NCBI GenBank assembly: GCA_013399015.1 | Contig: VWZX01000934.1 | Location: forward strand, 868,001-932,000 | Origin: Galbula dea | Taxonomy: Eukaryota; Chordata; Aves; Piciformes; Galbulidae | Direction of reading: 5' to 3' | DNA: 64,000 nt | In this document: one piece after another, positions 10,564 to 19,671 of the stretch | Layout: every line of letters begins with the position of its first letter | How positions within the stretch are numbered: position 1 is the first letter of the stretch | Translations under genes and position numbers: made by a program | Notes under the pieces: model-generated | Seen by the model: only the letters and a program-made list of their open reading frames with translations | The model's database searches: none | What the model was told of the DNA's origin: nothing

Positions 10564-12507
10564 CTAAGGGGTGGAATACCTTCTCAGATGGTAACTGTAG
10601 ATCTTAATGCAGTGATCCCAGCAGTCCAGCACCAGCAGCTGCCCTTTGGGAGTAATGGCGATGCCGACGGGACAAGTCAGTCCTTCCCGGATTAAGACAT
10701 TATAGCCACCTCCTTTAGGAAAGTGCAGGATCTCCTTACGGCTGCTGTCAGCAACGATGAGATCTCCCCTGGGATCCACACACATCCCAGCAATGCACCT
10801 GAAATCCTCATTCTCGGAGAAGAAGTGGCTAATCTGGCGTCCCAGCTGCCCATCGGGGCCGACAGAGCCGATTGAAAAGCCTCCTTCTAAATGGTGCTCG
10901 TACTGCCGGTTCTCCAGGTTGAGCCCCAAGCCTTGAGTAAAGTATATGGTGCCCTCAGCATCGCAGGTGACAAACTTGGGGCGCACTGCGCTACATAAGC
11001 AACTGTATTTCACTACCCCCACGCCACGGTCCACTGTGAAACACCAGAGCTTCCCTCCTTCCACGTCAGTCACTACAAACTGGCCAGAAGGCAAAGCGGC
11101 GATGCCCCAGGGCTTGCTCAGCTGGCTGCGGTGACACGCCACGCAGTGCCCATCCATGGTGTAGACCTTGACGGAGTTATCGTAGCTGTCAGTCACGCCT
11201 ATCAGGCCATGGCAGTTCATGGTGACAGAAAGGGGAGTCAAATTGGGCAAGTCTGCTCCAAGGAAACTCAATACAAAACTGTCAATTCCGCTGGGGCTCC
11301 GGCGGATTTCCTTCAGAAAGCCCTTGCGGGTAAAAACCTGGATTCGGAAATTGCCTCGGTCTGCCACGAGCACCTCACCTTGCAGGGTGACGTGGAGGCT
11401 GACGGGGAGGTTAAACATCCCTGGCAGGCTGCCCTTGGAGCCCATCTTCTTGATGAAGTGACACTGCTGGATGCTTGTGGCTGCTTCAGGCATCCTTGGC
11501 TTGGCTGGTGAGGAATTTGGGGTGCAGCTGGCCTCTTCCTGCACCACGTCTGGCTCCCTAAAGGATGCCGATGAAGATGCTGCAGTTTCCATGAGTGACT
11601 CCTCCATGTTAACGGTCCGGGGTTTCTTCACCACCTGCCCGATCTGCAGTGGGCCCACGTGGCTCACCTTCAGGAGCTCAACTTCCTGAAGAGTCAGCTC
11701 CCTTGGGAGACTGTTTGTCAGTTCTGGTTCTTCCTCATCTGCTTCCTCCTCCAGGAGAGCTATATCTCCCTGCTTTATTTTGGCAAGGAAATAGTCACAG
11801 CGAGACATTATCTGCACTTCTGCTAAGTTCAGCAGATAAGCTTGCTCCTCCATTACCTGATTATTTACCTTCTCCACCTCAGACAAAGAGGTGGTGAAGA
11901 ACTTGCGTGACCTGGCCAGTTCTTCCTGGATCTTGCGCTCTTCTCTGCTGTAATCTTGCAGAACTGCCTTGTATCTAGATTGCAGGTCCCTTGAAACACC
12001 CTCCAGAGATGCTTTTCTTTTCTGCAGATCACCCATAAGCTCCCGAAGTCTGGCAAGCCGTGTCCCAAATTCCCTCCTACGCTCTTCAGCAGCTTCTTTA
12101 ATAGCAATGATTCTGTGCCCTTGGGGCATGTGTGATGTCTCCTTGCACGGCTCACACAAAACCAAGTTACAGCTCTTGCAAAAGTGTCTTGGCAGCCTTC
12201 TGCCACAGACCTTGCACATGAGAAGCCCCACTACTTCCCCCAGTCCGCTGGTGTCTATGATCTTCAGCACAGTAAGGTTGTCAGTCAGCTGAGCTAAACT
12301 CGTGATCCGCGTGATTTTGCTGCAAAAGGGGCACCGTATCCCATTAATGCTGTTTGCTAGGAGTTTCTCCAAGCACTGTTTGCAGATGGTGTGTCCACAG
12401 TGTAAGAGCTTGGGTCTGAGGTGCTCCTCGGTGAAGGACTCCATGCAAATGGGGCACTCCAGGACCTCTCGGAGTGCATCCGAGTTGAGATGAGGGGCAG
12501 CAGCCAT
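10564..12507 (-). CDS. TRIM32: TRIM32, RING-type E3 ubiquitin ligase with NHL repeats
   Basis: Intact 647-residue protein (human about 653). It transfers ubiquitin to targets such as muscle proteins and regulators of neural progenitors; in humans its loss causes limb-girdle dystrophy R8, and one B-box variant is linked to Bardet-Biedl syndrome 11. The RING finger has C18, C21, C37, H39, C42, C45, C59 and C62. The B-box spans about 101-131 (C101, R104, C110, C113, C118, C121, H126, H131). A coiled coil covers about 135-200. An acidic linker (EEEADEEEPE) precedes an NHL beta-propeller from about 350 to the end, closing with YSYHLRRYSTP. The start is the ATG at 12507 (MAAAPHLNSDALREV), with G at -3 and +4. 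A TTG further up at 12537 is rejected because the family begins MAAA and an in-frame TAG lies just above it. The frame is contained in one exon, as in human TRIM32. Confidence 0.98.
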   Translation of the reverse strand: MAAAPHLNSDALREVLECPICMESFTEEHLRPKLLHCGHTICKQCLEKLLANSINGIRCPFCSKITRITSLAQLTDNLTVLKIIDTSGLGEVVGLLMCKVCGRRLPRHFCKSCNLVLCEPCKETSHMPQGHRIIAIKEAAEERRREFGTRLARLRELMGDLQKRKASLEGVSRDLQSRYKAVLQDYSREERKIQEELARSRKFFTTSLSEVEKVNNQVMEEQAYLLNLAEVQIMSRCDYFLAKIKQGDIALLEEEADEEEPELTNSLPRELTLQEVELLKVSHVGPLQIGQVVKKPRTVNMEESLMETAASSSASFREPDVVQEEASCTPNSSPAKPRMPEAATSIQQCHFIKKMGSKGSLPGMFNLPVSLHVTLQGEVLVADRGNFRIQVFTRKGFLKEIRRSPSGIDSFVLSFLGADLPNLTPLSVTMNCHGLIGVTDSYDNSVKVYTMDGHCVACHRSQLSKPWGIAALPSGQFVVTDVEGGKLWCFTVDRGVGVVKYSCLCSAVRPKFVTCDAEGTIYFTQGLGLNLENRQYEHHLEGGFSIGSVGPDGQLGRQISHFFSENEDFRCIAGMCVDPRGDLIVADSSRKEILHFPKGGGYNVLIREGLTCPVGIAITPKGQLLVLDCWDHCIKIYSYHLRRYSTP

Positions 12508-12574
12508 AGCTTTCCAAGGCAGCTTTAGCCAGTGCAAAGTCTCCTACTCACCTCTATTCCAAGGTGCTCCAATT
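12508..12574 (-). other. TRIM32: TRIM32 5' UTR in the coding exon, with splice acceptor
   Basis: On the - strand a pyrimidine-rich tract (TTTCCTTTCTTCTTTCTGGA) is followed by CAG, ending at 12575, so the coding exon most likely begins at 12574. That leaves a 67-base untranslated leader before the ATG. It contains an in-frame TAG and, unusually, a consensus donor AG|GTGAGT with GT at 12551-12550. Confidence 0.8.
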
Positions 12575-14920
12575 CTGTCCAGAAAGAAGAAAGGAAATGT
12601 GATTTATCTGATCACCAGCAGTTACATATACATGCAATTTATTTCTGATTTATCACCCAGCCCTGGAGAGAAGAAGCCCAGTGAGCTCCTCCAGGTTTGC
12701 AAAGGATGGATTAGTCACAGCTCATCTCAGAGTGGGCAAATTCCAAAACTAACTTGCAGCTCCTGGCGCGATGAATTATTCACTCGCCAAATTTATAAGT
12801 AGAACTGAAAGAAGTGTAATGGCAGCAATAAGGAAGCCCAATAGATATTGATGACTGGATCATCTCCTCATGGTGCCCATCTCCTGCTGCCAAGCCTCCA
12901 AGTTTACATAATTTACTGAAACCCAGGGAGATTAAACCAAGCATTGAAAATGCTGCGCATCAAAAGAGGAACCAGATGGTGCAACACTTTAGGACATTAA
13001 TATATCACCTCTGGAGACCTGCCTTCAGATGGGACATCAGAGACGAAGGAAATAAATGTGGTTGTTTTACTCTGCTTTTCTAGATAGCCAAAATAAATTT
13101 TCCAGGTTTGGTACATTAGCCAGAAAGTGAAACTGCAAGGACTGAGCAGCTTCCACTCGTCCTGGGAATGCCTGCAGATGCTGAAAACACACAGCAAACA
13201 TTGTATGCCAGTGTATTTCAGTAGCCTCTGCCATGCTGGATCATGCTTCAGCATGCAAATTAAACACAGCAGTGTTCTAGCAGGTAGTAGGCTATGGAGT
13301 TAACAGACAACTCCAAACATTCATTAATGTACACTAAAAGTGTTGGCTATTAATTCTTGAACTGAGCTTAATTACATATCATTTCTCCTTATTTCAGTCT
13401 TGCAACGTTGACCTCATTCCTGTATTCTGGCTCAGTTTTATACCACTCTGGTTGCTGCTCAGCTTCAATCCAGGTTTCTCCATCTTCACATCCCTCCCAG
13501 CAGGGAGCAGATCCCAGCAGGTCTCTTGCTAAAGCAGCCATCCATTCAAAAGGAACAGAACAGGGTTCACATCATTAACTTATTATTCAGTAGACTGGGT
13601 TTCAATACCTTTGCTATTGCATTGCTTAGCCATTAAAGGAAATGGGGAAGGAAACAATTCTTCTGGAGGGGAGCAGAAGAAGGAAGGAGTTAGTCTTTAG
13701 AATGAAGAGACAGTCACAGACAGCTTGTTCTGAATAATGGCTGCATGCATGCAGCGCTTGTGCTTCCCTGCTGGCTTTGCCTGCTCCATCCTCAGGAGCA
13801 CTGCAGGCAGAAAGGTTCCCTGTATTTCAGTTTACCATTTACTCAAGAAGACAACCACAATGAAGAAAAGTTCTACATGTGCATAGAGAGCAGAGGAAAA
13901 ATCATTTTATCAGCTGCAGTGCACAGTCCCTTAAAGCCCACATTTCAGGAAGGAATTTGGTGATGTAGCAGAATCTCTATCAAGTACCAGGCTGAGATGT
14001 GACCCTTGGGTCAGTGGTGGGATGTTGAGTATCACACCCCCAGCACCCAGGGAGCAGGGACAGCCCAGGCACCAAATATGCCTCCCTTTATTCTTAGCAT
14101 ATATCTCAGCTGGGGAAGCAGAAGCCATGTAGCTCAGTCACCTCCCTCTGAGGGATAATAGATCTGTACTTTAAAATGATTTTAAAAAATAAAACACAGG
14201 ATACCAGATCCATTATTCCTGTTTTCCTTGGAAATACATTAAAGTATTGCTTAGGGAAGGACAAAGGAGCAACACAGACACCAGATACATCAGAAAGTTG
14301 TGTAAAAAGGCACCTTTAAAACAAGTATTTTCAAAAAAGAACAATGGTGGAGGGAGTTTGGTTTAGTTTTAAGTTAGCTTGCATTTCTAGAAAAACTGTT
14401 TGTAAGATATTCATTCCACATGCAACCCCCTTTTATCACCTTATTAACCTGGCATTCTTTTCATTTCTGCACTTTTATCTTCATCTTGGACTTGTGCCTT
14501 CGTGGGAGTTTCCTTAACTACGAGTTGTTCTTGAGTATCAGTCCCTCCCCACGCAGCTCCTCTGAGGCACAGTATGGGAGAAAGCCTCAGGTGAAGACTG
14601 AGCTAGAAAACTCTGTCAATTACGGGAATTTGGTTTCCTTACACTCAAAAACATTTCCTGCTGTAGTTTCCCTTCTCACTTGTAGTTTTTACTTAGTGTG
14701 TGAGGCGAGACAACGTTTCGATTCTTATGCCCTTATCAAGTTAAAATACCAGGGTCACAGTGCACACACTGCATTGTGACCTTATTCTACAGCACTTAGG
14801 ACGATATTCCAGTGAAGGTACAAACCAGCATGACAATACCTAGGTTTGGACTGGTCTGTTTTTGCTGAAAGCAGACGGCTGCAGCGTCCAGGCATTGAAC
14901 CAGTATGATGCTGTTAAGGG
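12575..14920 (-). other. TRIM32: Likely TRIM32 intron 1
   Basis: Sequence between the putative CpG-island first exon and the coding exon. No coding exon is seen. About 12760-13420 is AT-rich and repeat-free, with an octamer ATGCAAAT at 13253-13260 and several homeodomain-type cores, and may hold a conserved regulatory element. The remainder shows nothing I can name. The intron boundary on the upstream side is inferred. Confidence 0.6.
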
Positions 14921-15273
14921 GACCCAGGCCGGGAGCACCGTGGGGGAGGGACACCCGCGGCTTTACCAGGCACACAGACGGACGGCACGCTCAGTTCGGT
15001 ACAAGCTCCCTTTTCCATTCTCTCTCCCAACCCGCTTCCCACCCTACCCCTCCTGCTGCGGCCGAGCAGGTGCCTGGGCCGGGCCTTGGGCCCCGCGGCC
15101 TGAGGGAGCTCGGCGGGGCGAACCCACCCCGGTGCGGCCGCTCTCACCGGCTAGCAGCGCCCATCCCATGGAGACGCAGCCCGGCCCGGCCCGACCTTCC
15201 CCGACTCACCCAGGCCTCGCCGTGCTGGGCCCCGATCCAACGGTTGAGGGGTGTCCCGCCCGCCACCGCCCCG

Positions 15274-15287
15274 CCGCCAGGGGGCGC
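15274..15287 (+). promoter_or_regulatory. CTCF-like core in the TRIM32 CpG island
   Basis: CCGCCAGGGGGCGC is a near-ideal CTCF core, inside the island and close to the inferred TRIM32 start. Motif match only. Confidence 0.6.
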
Positions 15288-15372
15288 CGCTACCGCCGCG
15301 AGCCCAAGTGTATCCCTACCTGCCCGCCGCTCCCGGGCCGCGCGCCGCTCCCCAGCATGCCCCGCGCCGCCG

Positions 15373-15380
15373 TGACGTGA
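15373..15380. promoter_or_regulatory. CRE/ATF-like site
   Basis: TGACGTGA, one base from the palindromic CRE TGACGTCA, is within the CpG island, about 20 bases from the ZNF143-like site. Confidence 0.5.
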
Positions 15381-15397
15381 CCGCGCTGTGCCGCGGA

Positions 15398-15418
15398 GCA
15401 TGCTGGGAGATGGAGTCC
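15398..15418 (-). promoter_or_regulatory. ZNF143/THAP11-type promoter motif
   Basis: GCATGCTGGGAGATGGAGTC is close to the reverse complement of the known vertebrate SBS motif (ACTACANNTCCCAGCATGC). Such sites typically sit within 100 bases of CpG-island start sites, which supports a TRIM32 start just below 15398 on the - strand. A second CAGCATGC lies at about 15353-15360, in inverted orientation. Confidence 0.6.
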
Positions 15419-15454
15419 TGGGGAGGCGGTGGTGCCGGCGGTGGTGCCATCGGC

Positions 15455-16115
15455 TCGTCAGGGTTCCAAAAGAGCTCCGGGATTATCGAGTGTGACCGTT
15501 ACCCAGCACGACTAAACCGTGGCCCTCAGCACCACATCTCCATGGCTTTTAAACTCCTCCCCTCCAGGGATGGGGACTCCACCACTGCCCTGGGCAGCAT
15601 GAGCCAGGGTCTGACAGCCCTAATAGCTAATATCTAACCTGAACCTTCCCTGGCACAACTGGAGGCCGTTTCCTCTAGTCCCATCACTTGTTACTGAGGA
15701 GAAGAGACCAACCCCCACCTGGCTCCAGCCTCCTTTCAGGGAGTTGTAGAGAGTGAGAAGGTCTCCCCTTGAGCCTCCTCTTCTCCAGGCTAACCAACCC
15801 CAGTTCCCTCAGCTGCCCCTCACAACACTTGTGCTCTAGATCCTTCACCAGCCTCATTGCCCTTCTCTGGACACACTCCAGCACCTCAATGTCCTTCTGG
15901 CAGTGAGAAGCCCAAAACTGAACCCAGGATTGGAGGTGTGACCTCCCCAGTGCCCATTGCAGGAGGACAATCCCTGCCCTAGTCCTGCTGCCACACTAGT
16001 GCTGACCCAAGCCAGGATGCTGTTGGCCTCCTTGGCCACCTGGGCACTCTGCTGCCTCATGTCCACACGCTGTTGACCAACACCTCAGGTTCTTTTCTTC
16101 CTGATAGCACCGAGG
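15455..16115 (-). mobile_element. CR1 LINE fragment, - strand
   Basis: Long CR1 3' portion read on the - strand. On the + strand one sees GATTATCGAGTGTGACCGTT, TCCAGGGATGGGGACTCCAC, CTCCAGGCTAACCAACCCCA and CTTCTCTGGACACACTCCAG, all standard antisense CR1 phrases. It includes a decayed end of the ORF2 product. It begins at the edge of the TRIM32 CpG island, so it marks that island's upstream limit. Confidence 0.9.
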
Positions 16116-17365
16116 CTGGCAGTCCTCTCTGATGGAGTCCTGGGGGTGTGTTGGGTTTTGCATCACCTATTGAATATTTGTCTTTCTGAGTCTGTTTCAT
16201 ACACTGCATTGGAGCAGACTGTGGACTCCCAGGGCAAAAAAGGCTATTTTTAGGCAGAGAATAGCAAATGTAATCAGTTGATTGGGTGATGCACATAAAT
16301 AGCGTCAGAGACTCGATAGGCAGCTGCAGCTGCTTATGCAAGGACTTGCTCAGGGCACATCCCTGCTGTATTCATTCCTTTCCTGGCCCCAGTTCTGGCA
16401 CTGGTGGCCAGTGGTCAGTGCAGCTGCCGTGGTGCAGGCAGGAAGGGATTTTGGAGGGGATCGAGGGGTTGTGGGGTTTGCCCTCCATCAGAGGAGAGCT
16501 TGTGTTGCTCAGACATTCAACTCATCTGCTCGTGCCTGGGAGCTTGGCACCTCTGGTACACCCACACAGAGCTAATGACCAGAGTCATTAATCACAGAGT
16601 CAGTCATTTCCCTCCTGCCTCTTCGCTCCTCCTTCTCCTCCTCCTCGTCCCTCCAGCCTTTATTTCTGACCTCTCTGCCTGTCAGACAGGCAGCAGTAGC
16701 TGGGAGCAGGGCTTTAACCACTGGACCGTGGTTCTGCTCTGGTCTCATGTTTCTTAGGGTCATGGTGGTGCAAGGGCTGTCAGTTACACGGGTCCCATTC
16801 CAGCTCAGCTTTCACTGGCTATCATGAGACTGCTTTAATGTTGTCACAGAAACCAGTTTGACTGTGACCTCGTAGGGCTGCCCAGCAGATCAGGAAATGT
16901 AAAGGCTTGGGGCTTCCTCTGTGGAAGCAGGAAGAAACCCAGGCCTGGGCAGGCAGGTCCAGGGGAACCATGTCCTTTCCATACCAGCAGTGCCACTAGC
17001 AGCATTGCTGGTCCCAGCAGCATCCAGGCAGTATCCCACAGTCAGCCCTGCAGGTGAAGGTCTTGGAGGCTTGGGGGAGTTCACAGCTTGAAGAGGAGTC
17101 TAGCTGTTAGTTTAACCATTTCCTTTAAACCCTGCCTGTGGCCTCTCCTCCTGCCTTCCCTGGGCAGGAGTGTGGCACAGCCAGCACCGTGCTGGCAGCT
17201 CTGAGTCTGTGTCCAGACCATTCAGCAAAAGCTGCAGCACGTACCTAGTGCTGCTTCTGCTCACCTGCTCCAGCAGCTGCCAGCCAGCAATGAAGAAAGC
17301 ATCAGTGTAATATAGCAATTCTTCCCACCTTCCAGTTTTGGTAGTTTTTCTACTTTTTTTCCCAT
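16116..17365 (+). other. ASTN2 intron, no gene seen
   Basis: Unique intronic sequence with a short pyrimidine-rich (CTC)n-like tract at about 16623-16660. No exon or RNA gene recognised. Confidence 0.7.
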
Positions 17366-17429
17366 ATAGAATAGAATAGAATAGAATAGAATAGAATAGA
17401 ATAGAATAGAATAGAATAGAATAGAATAG
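17366..17429. repeat. (AATAG)n microsatellite
   Basis: Sixty-four bases of pure pentanucleotide repeat, about 12.8 units. It directly abuts TTCAGTTGGAA, the reverse complement of a CR1 3' end, so it probably expanded from a CR1 terminal repeat. Confidence 0.95.
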
Positions 17430-17470
17430 TTCAGTTGGAACATGCCAGCAGGGATCTGGAGCAGCAGGGA
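17430..17470 (-). mobile_element. Short CR1 3' remnant next to the microsatellite
   Basis: TTCAGTTGGAACATGCCAGC resembles the antisense start of CR1 tails (AGTTGGAAGGGACC). Only a few dozen bases remain. Confidence 0.5.
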
Positions 17471-18854
17471 TAGGCAACATGGGCAGTAGATGATCTCCAG
17501 GGCAGAGAGAGCAGATGCAACCCTGACCAGAGCTGCAAAAGGACATGAATGAGGTTTATGATCTCCTGTTTCATGACATAGTTCAGGCCCTGAGCAGCAA
17601 ACCTCAGTGAGACCTCTCCAAGTACCAGGAGTTCCCTGGGGGTGTTGCTCTGCCCAGGGAGGGGACATGGGCTTCTCTCCTGGTTTCTGGCATCACCAAG
17701 GAAATGCTTTCTCAGCCCCTGCTGTATTTCCCAGTGAATAAAAGCAGATATCATCATTGAACCAGGGTGATCTGGCAGATTTTGTGAGGACTTCCACACC
17801 AGAGAGTGAACTGTGTGGGGAAAAAATACTGGTAGGAGCAAGGAAATAAACTCTTAATGTATCCTGGGGAGAAAACAAAGGAGTCCCTGGATTTGGTTAG
17901 AGATGATAACAATGAGCCAATGATGTTACCCAGCATGTTGGAGCATGGGGACCCTGAGGAAGGATGGGGAGGCAGTTCAACCCTGGACCTCAGTCACCCT
18001 GACCCCTGGCAGGGTCCCATGTCCCCAGGGGGCTGCCCCGTGCTGGTAGCCAGGCATCCAGCTGGCAGTGCTTGGTAGATCTCAGCCATCTCATGGGAAA
18101 TGGCTGTGAGGTTGCCTTGGAACAGGGAGGGAGCCAGCTGCCAGCACAGCCTGTAGGGGGTGGCAGTGGCAATTTGGGAGTTTGTGGAGCCATCCCCGGG
18201 GGGCTGTAGTGGCTTGGAGGCCAAAGGCTAAGCGCTGAGACGCTGCCAAGGGTTGCATGAGCAGGGCAGGGCTCTGGGTGCAGGCAGTAGGATGGCAGTG
18301 GGGACTGTGCAGGGCTCTGCAGAGCTCATTCCTTTGCTGAAGTGAGCTCACCAGTGATGCCTGCAGCATCCCCTTTTACAGAGCTTTAGCAGAGGTCTCT
18401 AAAAGCTCTCCTGGGCTTTTTTTTCGTAATACCACAGGCTCACAGGTCTGTAAATATCTCATCTGAAGCTGAGGTTACTACAGAGGCTTCCTGTGTGACC
18501 TGCAGGCAGAGGAGATGGTCTGTCTCCAGTTCTCTCTCCTGGTACCTTCAGGATCATCCTCGGGACAGAAGGGCAGGAGGGGATCACATGTGCACTGTGC
18601 ACAGGCTCCACAGTGCAACTTTCTAGCCACTCCTTGTGGTTGGGCATAAGGGGCACCAAGCATCACAGAGTTCTGTGTTTAATTGAGTTGGGTTAATTGG
18701 CTAGGAGCAGTAGTCAGAGCATCAGCAGGGGGAAGAGGTTTGCTGGGAGGCAGAGGCAGGCAGTGTGGGGCTTTCTGGACATAATGAGGGGAGGAAGTAG
18801 GTTGCAAACCATCGTGTTCAGGAGACTATCACGTCTTAGCACTCAGAGGTGTTA
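17471..18854 (+). other. ASTN2 intron, no gene seen
   Basis: No recognisable exon, repeat or RNA gene. Open frames are short and without family resemblance. Confidence 0.7.
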
Positions 18855-18998
18855 TACATTTGTGTTGGAGGAGTTTAAAAACCATCTAGATGTGGTACTT
18901 AGGGCCATGGTTTAGTGGCACGGTGGGGATAAGTTGGTGTTTGGACTTGATGATCTTACAGATCTCTTCCAAGCTTAATGTCTCTGTGATCCTGCCTC
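18855..18998 (+). mobile_element. CR1 LINE 3' fragment, + strand
   Basis: Reads GGAGGAGTTTAAAAACCATC, GGTACTTAGGGCCATGGTTT and GTTTGGACTTGATGATCTTA, then TCTTCCAAGCTTAATG with a decayed terminal repeat. It is the older CR1 tail type with the 'lagged' GGACTxGATGATCTT wording. Its 5' limit is unclear. Confidence 0.75.
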
Positions 18999-19002
18999 TT
19001 TC

Positions 19003-19270
19003 CGAGGCTTGGGGCTCCCCGTAGGTCCCTTGCGGAGGGGCTGCGTGTGGGGTGGCTGCTCCAAAGCCCTCAGCGGGGGATCTCCGGCCCGAGAGCCATC
19101 TCCCCGCGGTGCCACCAGAGGGCAGCAGCTCCTCACGGACCGCGCTGGCCACAACTGCCCCGCAGCTCCCCGCGGCCGGAGGCGTCCCCGGGCCAGCGCC
19201 TGGGGATGCTTGTGAGCCTCAGCCTGTGTGCTGCTGGAGTCTGCTCTCACACGCTGTGTCCCTCCCGGGC
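19003..19270. promoter_or_regulatory. CpG-rich patch between two CR1 3' ends
   Basis: About 270 bases with many CpGs (for example CCCCGCGGCCGGAGGCGTCC) in otherwise CpG-poor intron. It contains a CTCF-like core at 19112. It lies about 3.6 kb upstream of the TRIM32 island and 5.7 kb before the next ASTN2 exon. It could be an unmethylated regulatory element or an alternative start site. No convincing exon with the phase needed to join the 25014 exon is visible. Confidence 0.45.
19112..19125 (+). promoter_or_regulatory. CTCF-like core, exact consensus match
   Basis: CCACCAGAGGGCAG fits CCASYAGRKGGCRS at every position and is preceded by TG. It lies inside the CpG-rich patch. Motif match only. 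Confidence 0.6.
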
Positions 19271-19280
19271 AGGCTGTAGG

Positions 19281-19671
19281 CATAGAAACATCCAGTTATT
19301 TGGGTTGGAAGAGGTCATTAAGATCATCGAGGGCAACTGTTAACCAGCACTGCCAGGTCAATGCTTAACCAAGGCACTCAGGAGCACATCTCCGTGGCTT
19401 TTCAGTTCCTCCAGGGATGGGGACTCCACCACTGCCCTTTCAGGGATTGACAACCCTTTTGGGGAAGAAATTGTTCCTAATGTCCAACCTAAATCTCCCT
19501 TAGAGCAACTTGAGGCCATTTCCTCTTGTCCTATCACTTGTTCCTTGAGAGAGGAGACCAACCCCACCTGCCTCCAGCCTCCTTTTAGGGACTTGTAGAC
19601 AGTAAGAAGGTTTCCCCTGAGCCTCCTTTTCTCCAGGCTAACCAACCCCAGTTCCCTCAGCTGCTTCTCAT
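19281..19671 (-). mobile_element. CR1 LINE fragment, - strand
   Basis: The + strand shows TTGGGTTGGAAGAGGTCATT, TCCAGGGATGGGGACTCCAC, CCATTTCCTCTTGTCCTATC and CTCCAGGCTAACCAACCCCA in CR1 antisense order. It retains a broken piece of the ORF2 end. Its 3' end faces the + strand CR1 at 18855-18998 across the CpG patch. Confidence 0.9.

Larger units (their letters stand above)
14925..15455 (-). promoter_or_regulatory. TRIM32: CpG island, likely TRIM32 promoter and non-coding exon 1
   Basis: Very GC-rich, with dense CpG compared with flanking sequence. It lies about 2.4-2.9 kb upstream of the TRIM32 coding exon. Reading the - strand in order: a ZNF143-type site (15418-15398), a CRE-like TGACGTGA on the + strand (15373-15380), a CTCF-like core (15274-15287), then three possible splice donors: CAG|GTAGGG (exon end 15320), CTGG|GTGAGTC (15210) and CCG|GTGAGAG (15148). 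This fits a TATA-less housekeeping promoter with its start near 15330-15370. The long open frames across the island are a by-product of GC richness. The ASTN2 strand shows no exon here. Confidence 0.75.

Noticed and set aside
12508..12537. Ten-codon N-terminal extension of TRIM32 starting at a TTG
   Set aside because: The first codon is TTG, an in-frame TAG lies just above it, and the family starts MAAA; the ATG at 12507 has a good context.
14862..15637. Several long overlapping open frames across the CpG island on both strands
   Set aside because: GC-rich sequence lacks stop codons; the Pro/Arg/Ala/Gly-rich products are typical by-products of a CpG island.
15684..15884. Open frame on the - strand resembling a reverse-transcriptase tail
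   Set aside because: It is a broken remnant of CR1 ORF2, reported as part of the transposon and not as a gene.
17112..17668. Open frames encoding a repeated Phe-Tyr-Ser-Ile-Leu unit
   Set aside because: These are translations of the (AATAG)n microsatellite, not a repeat protein.
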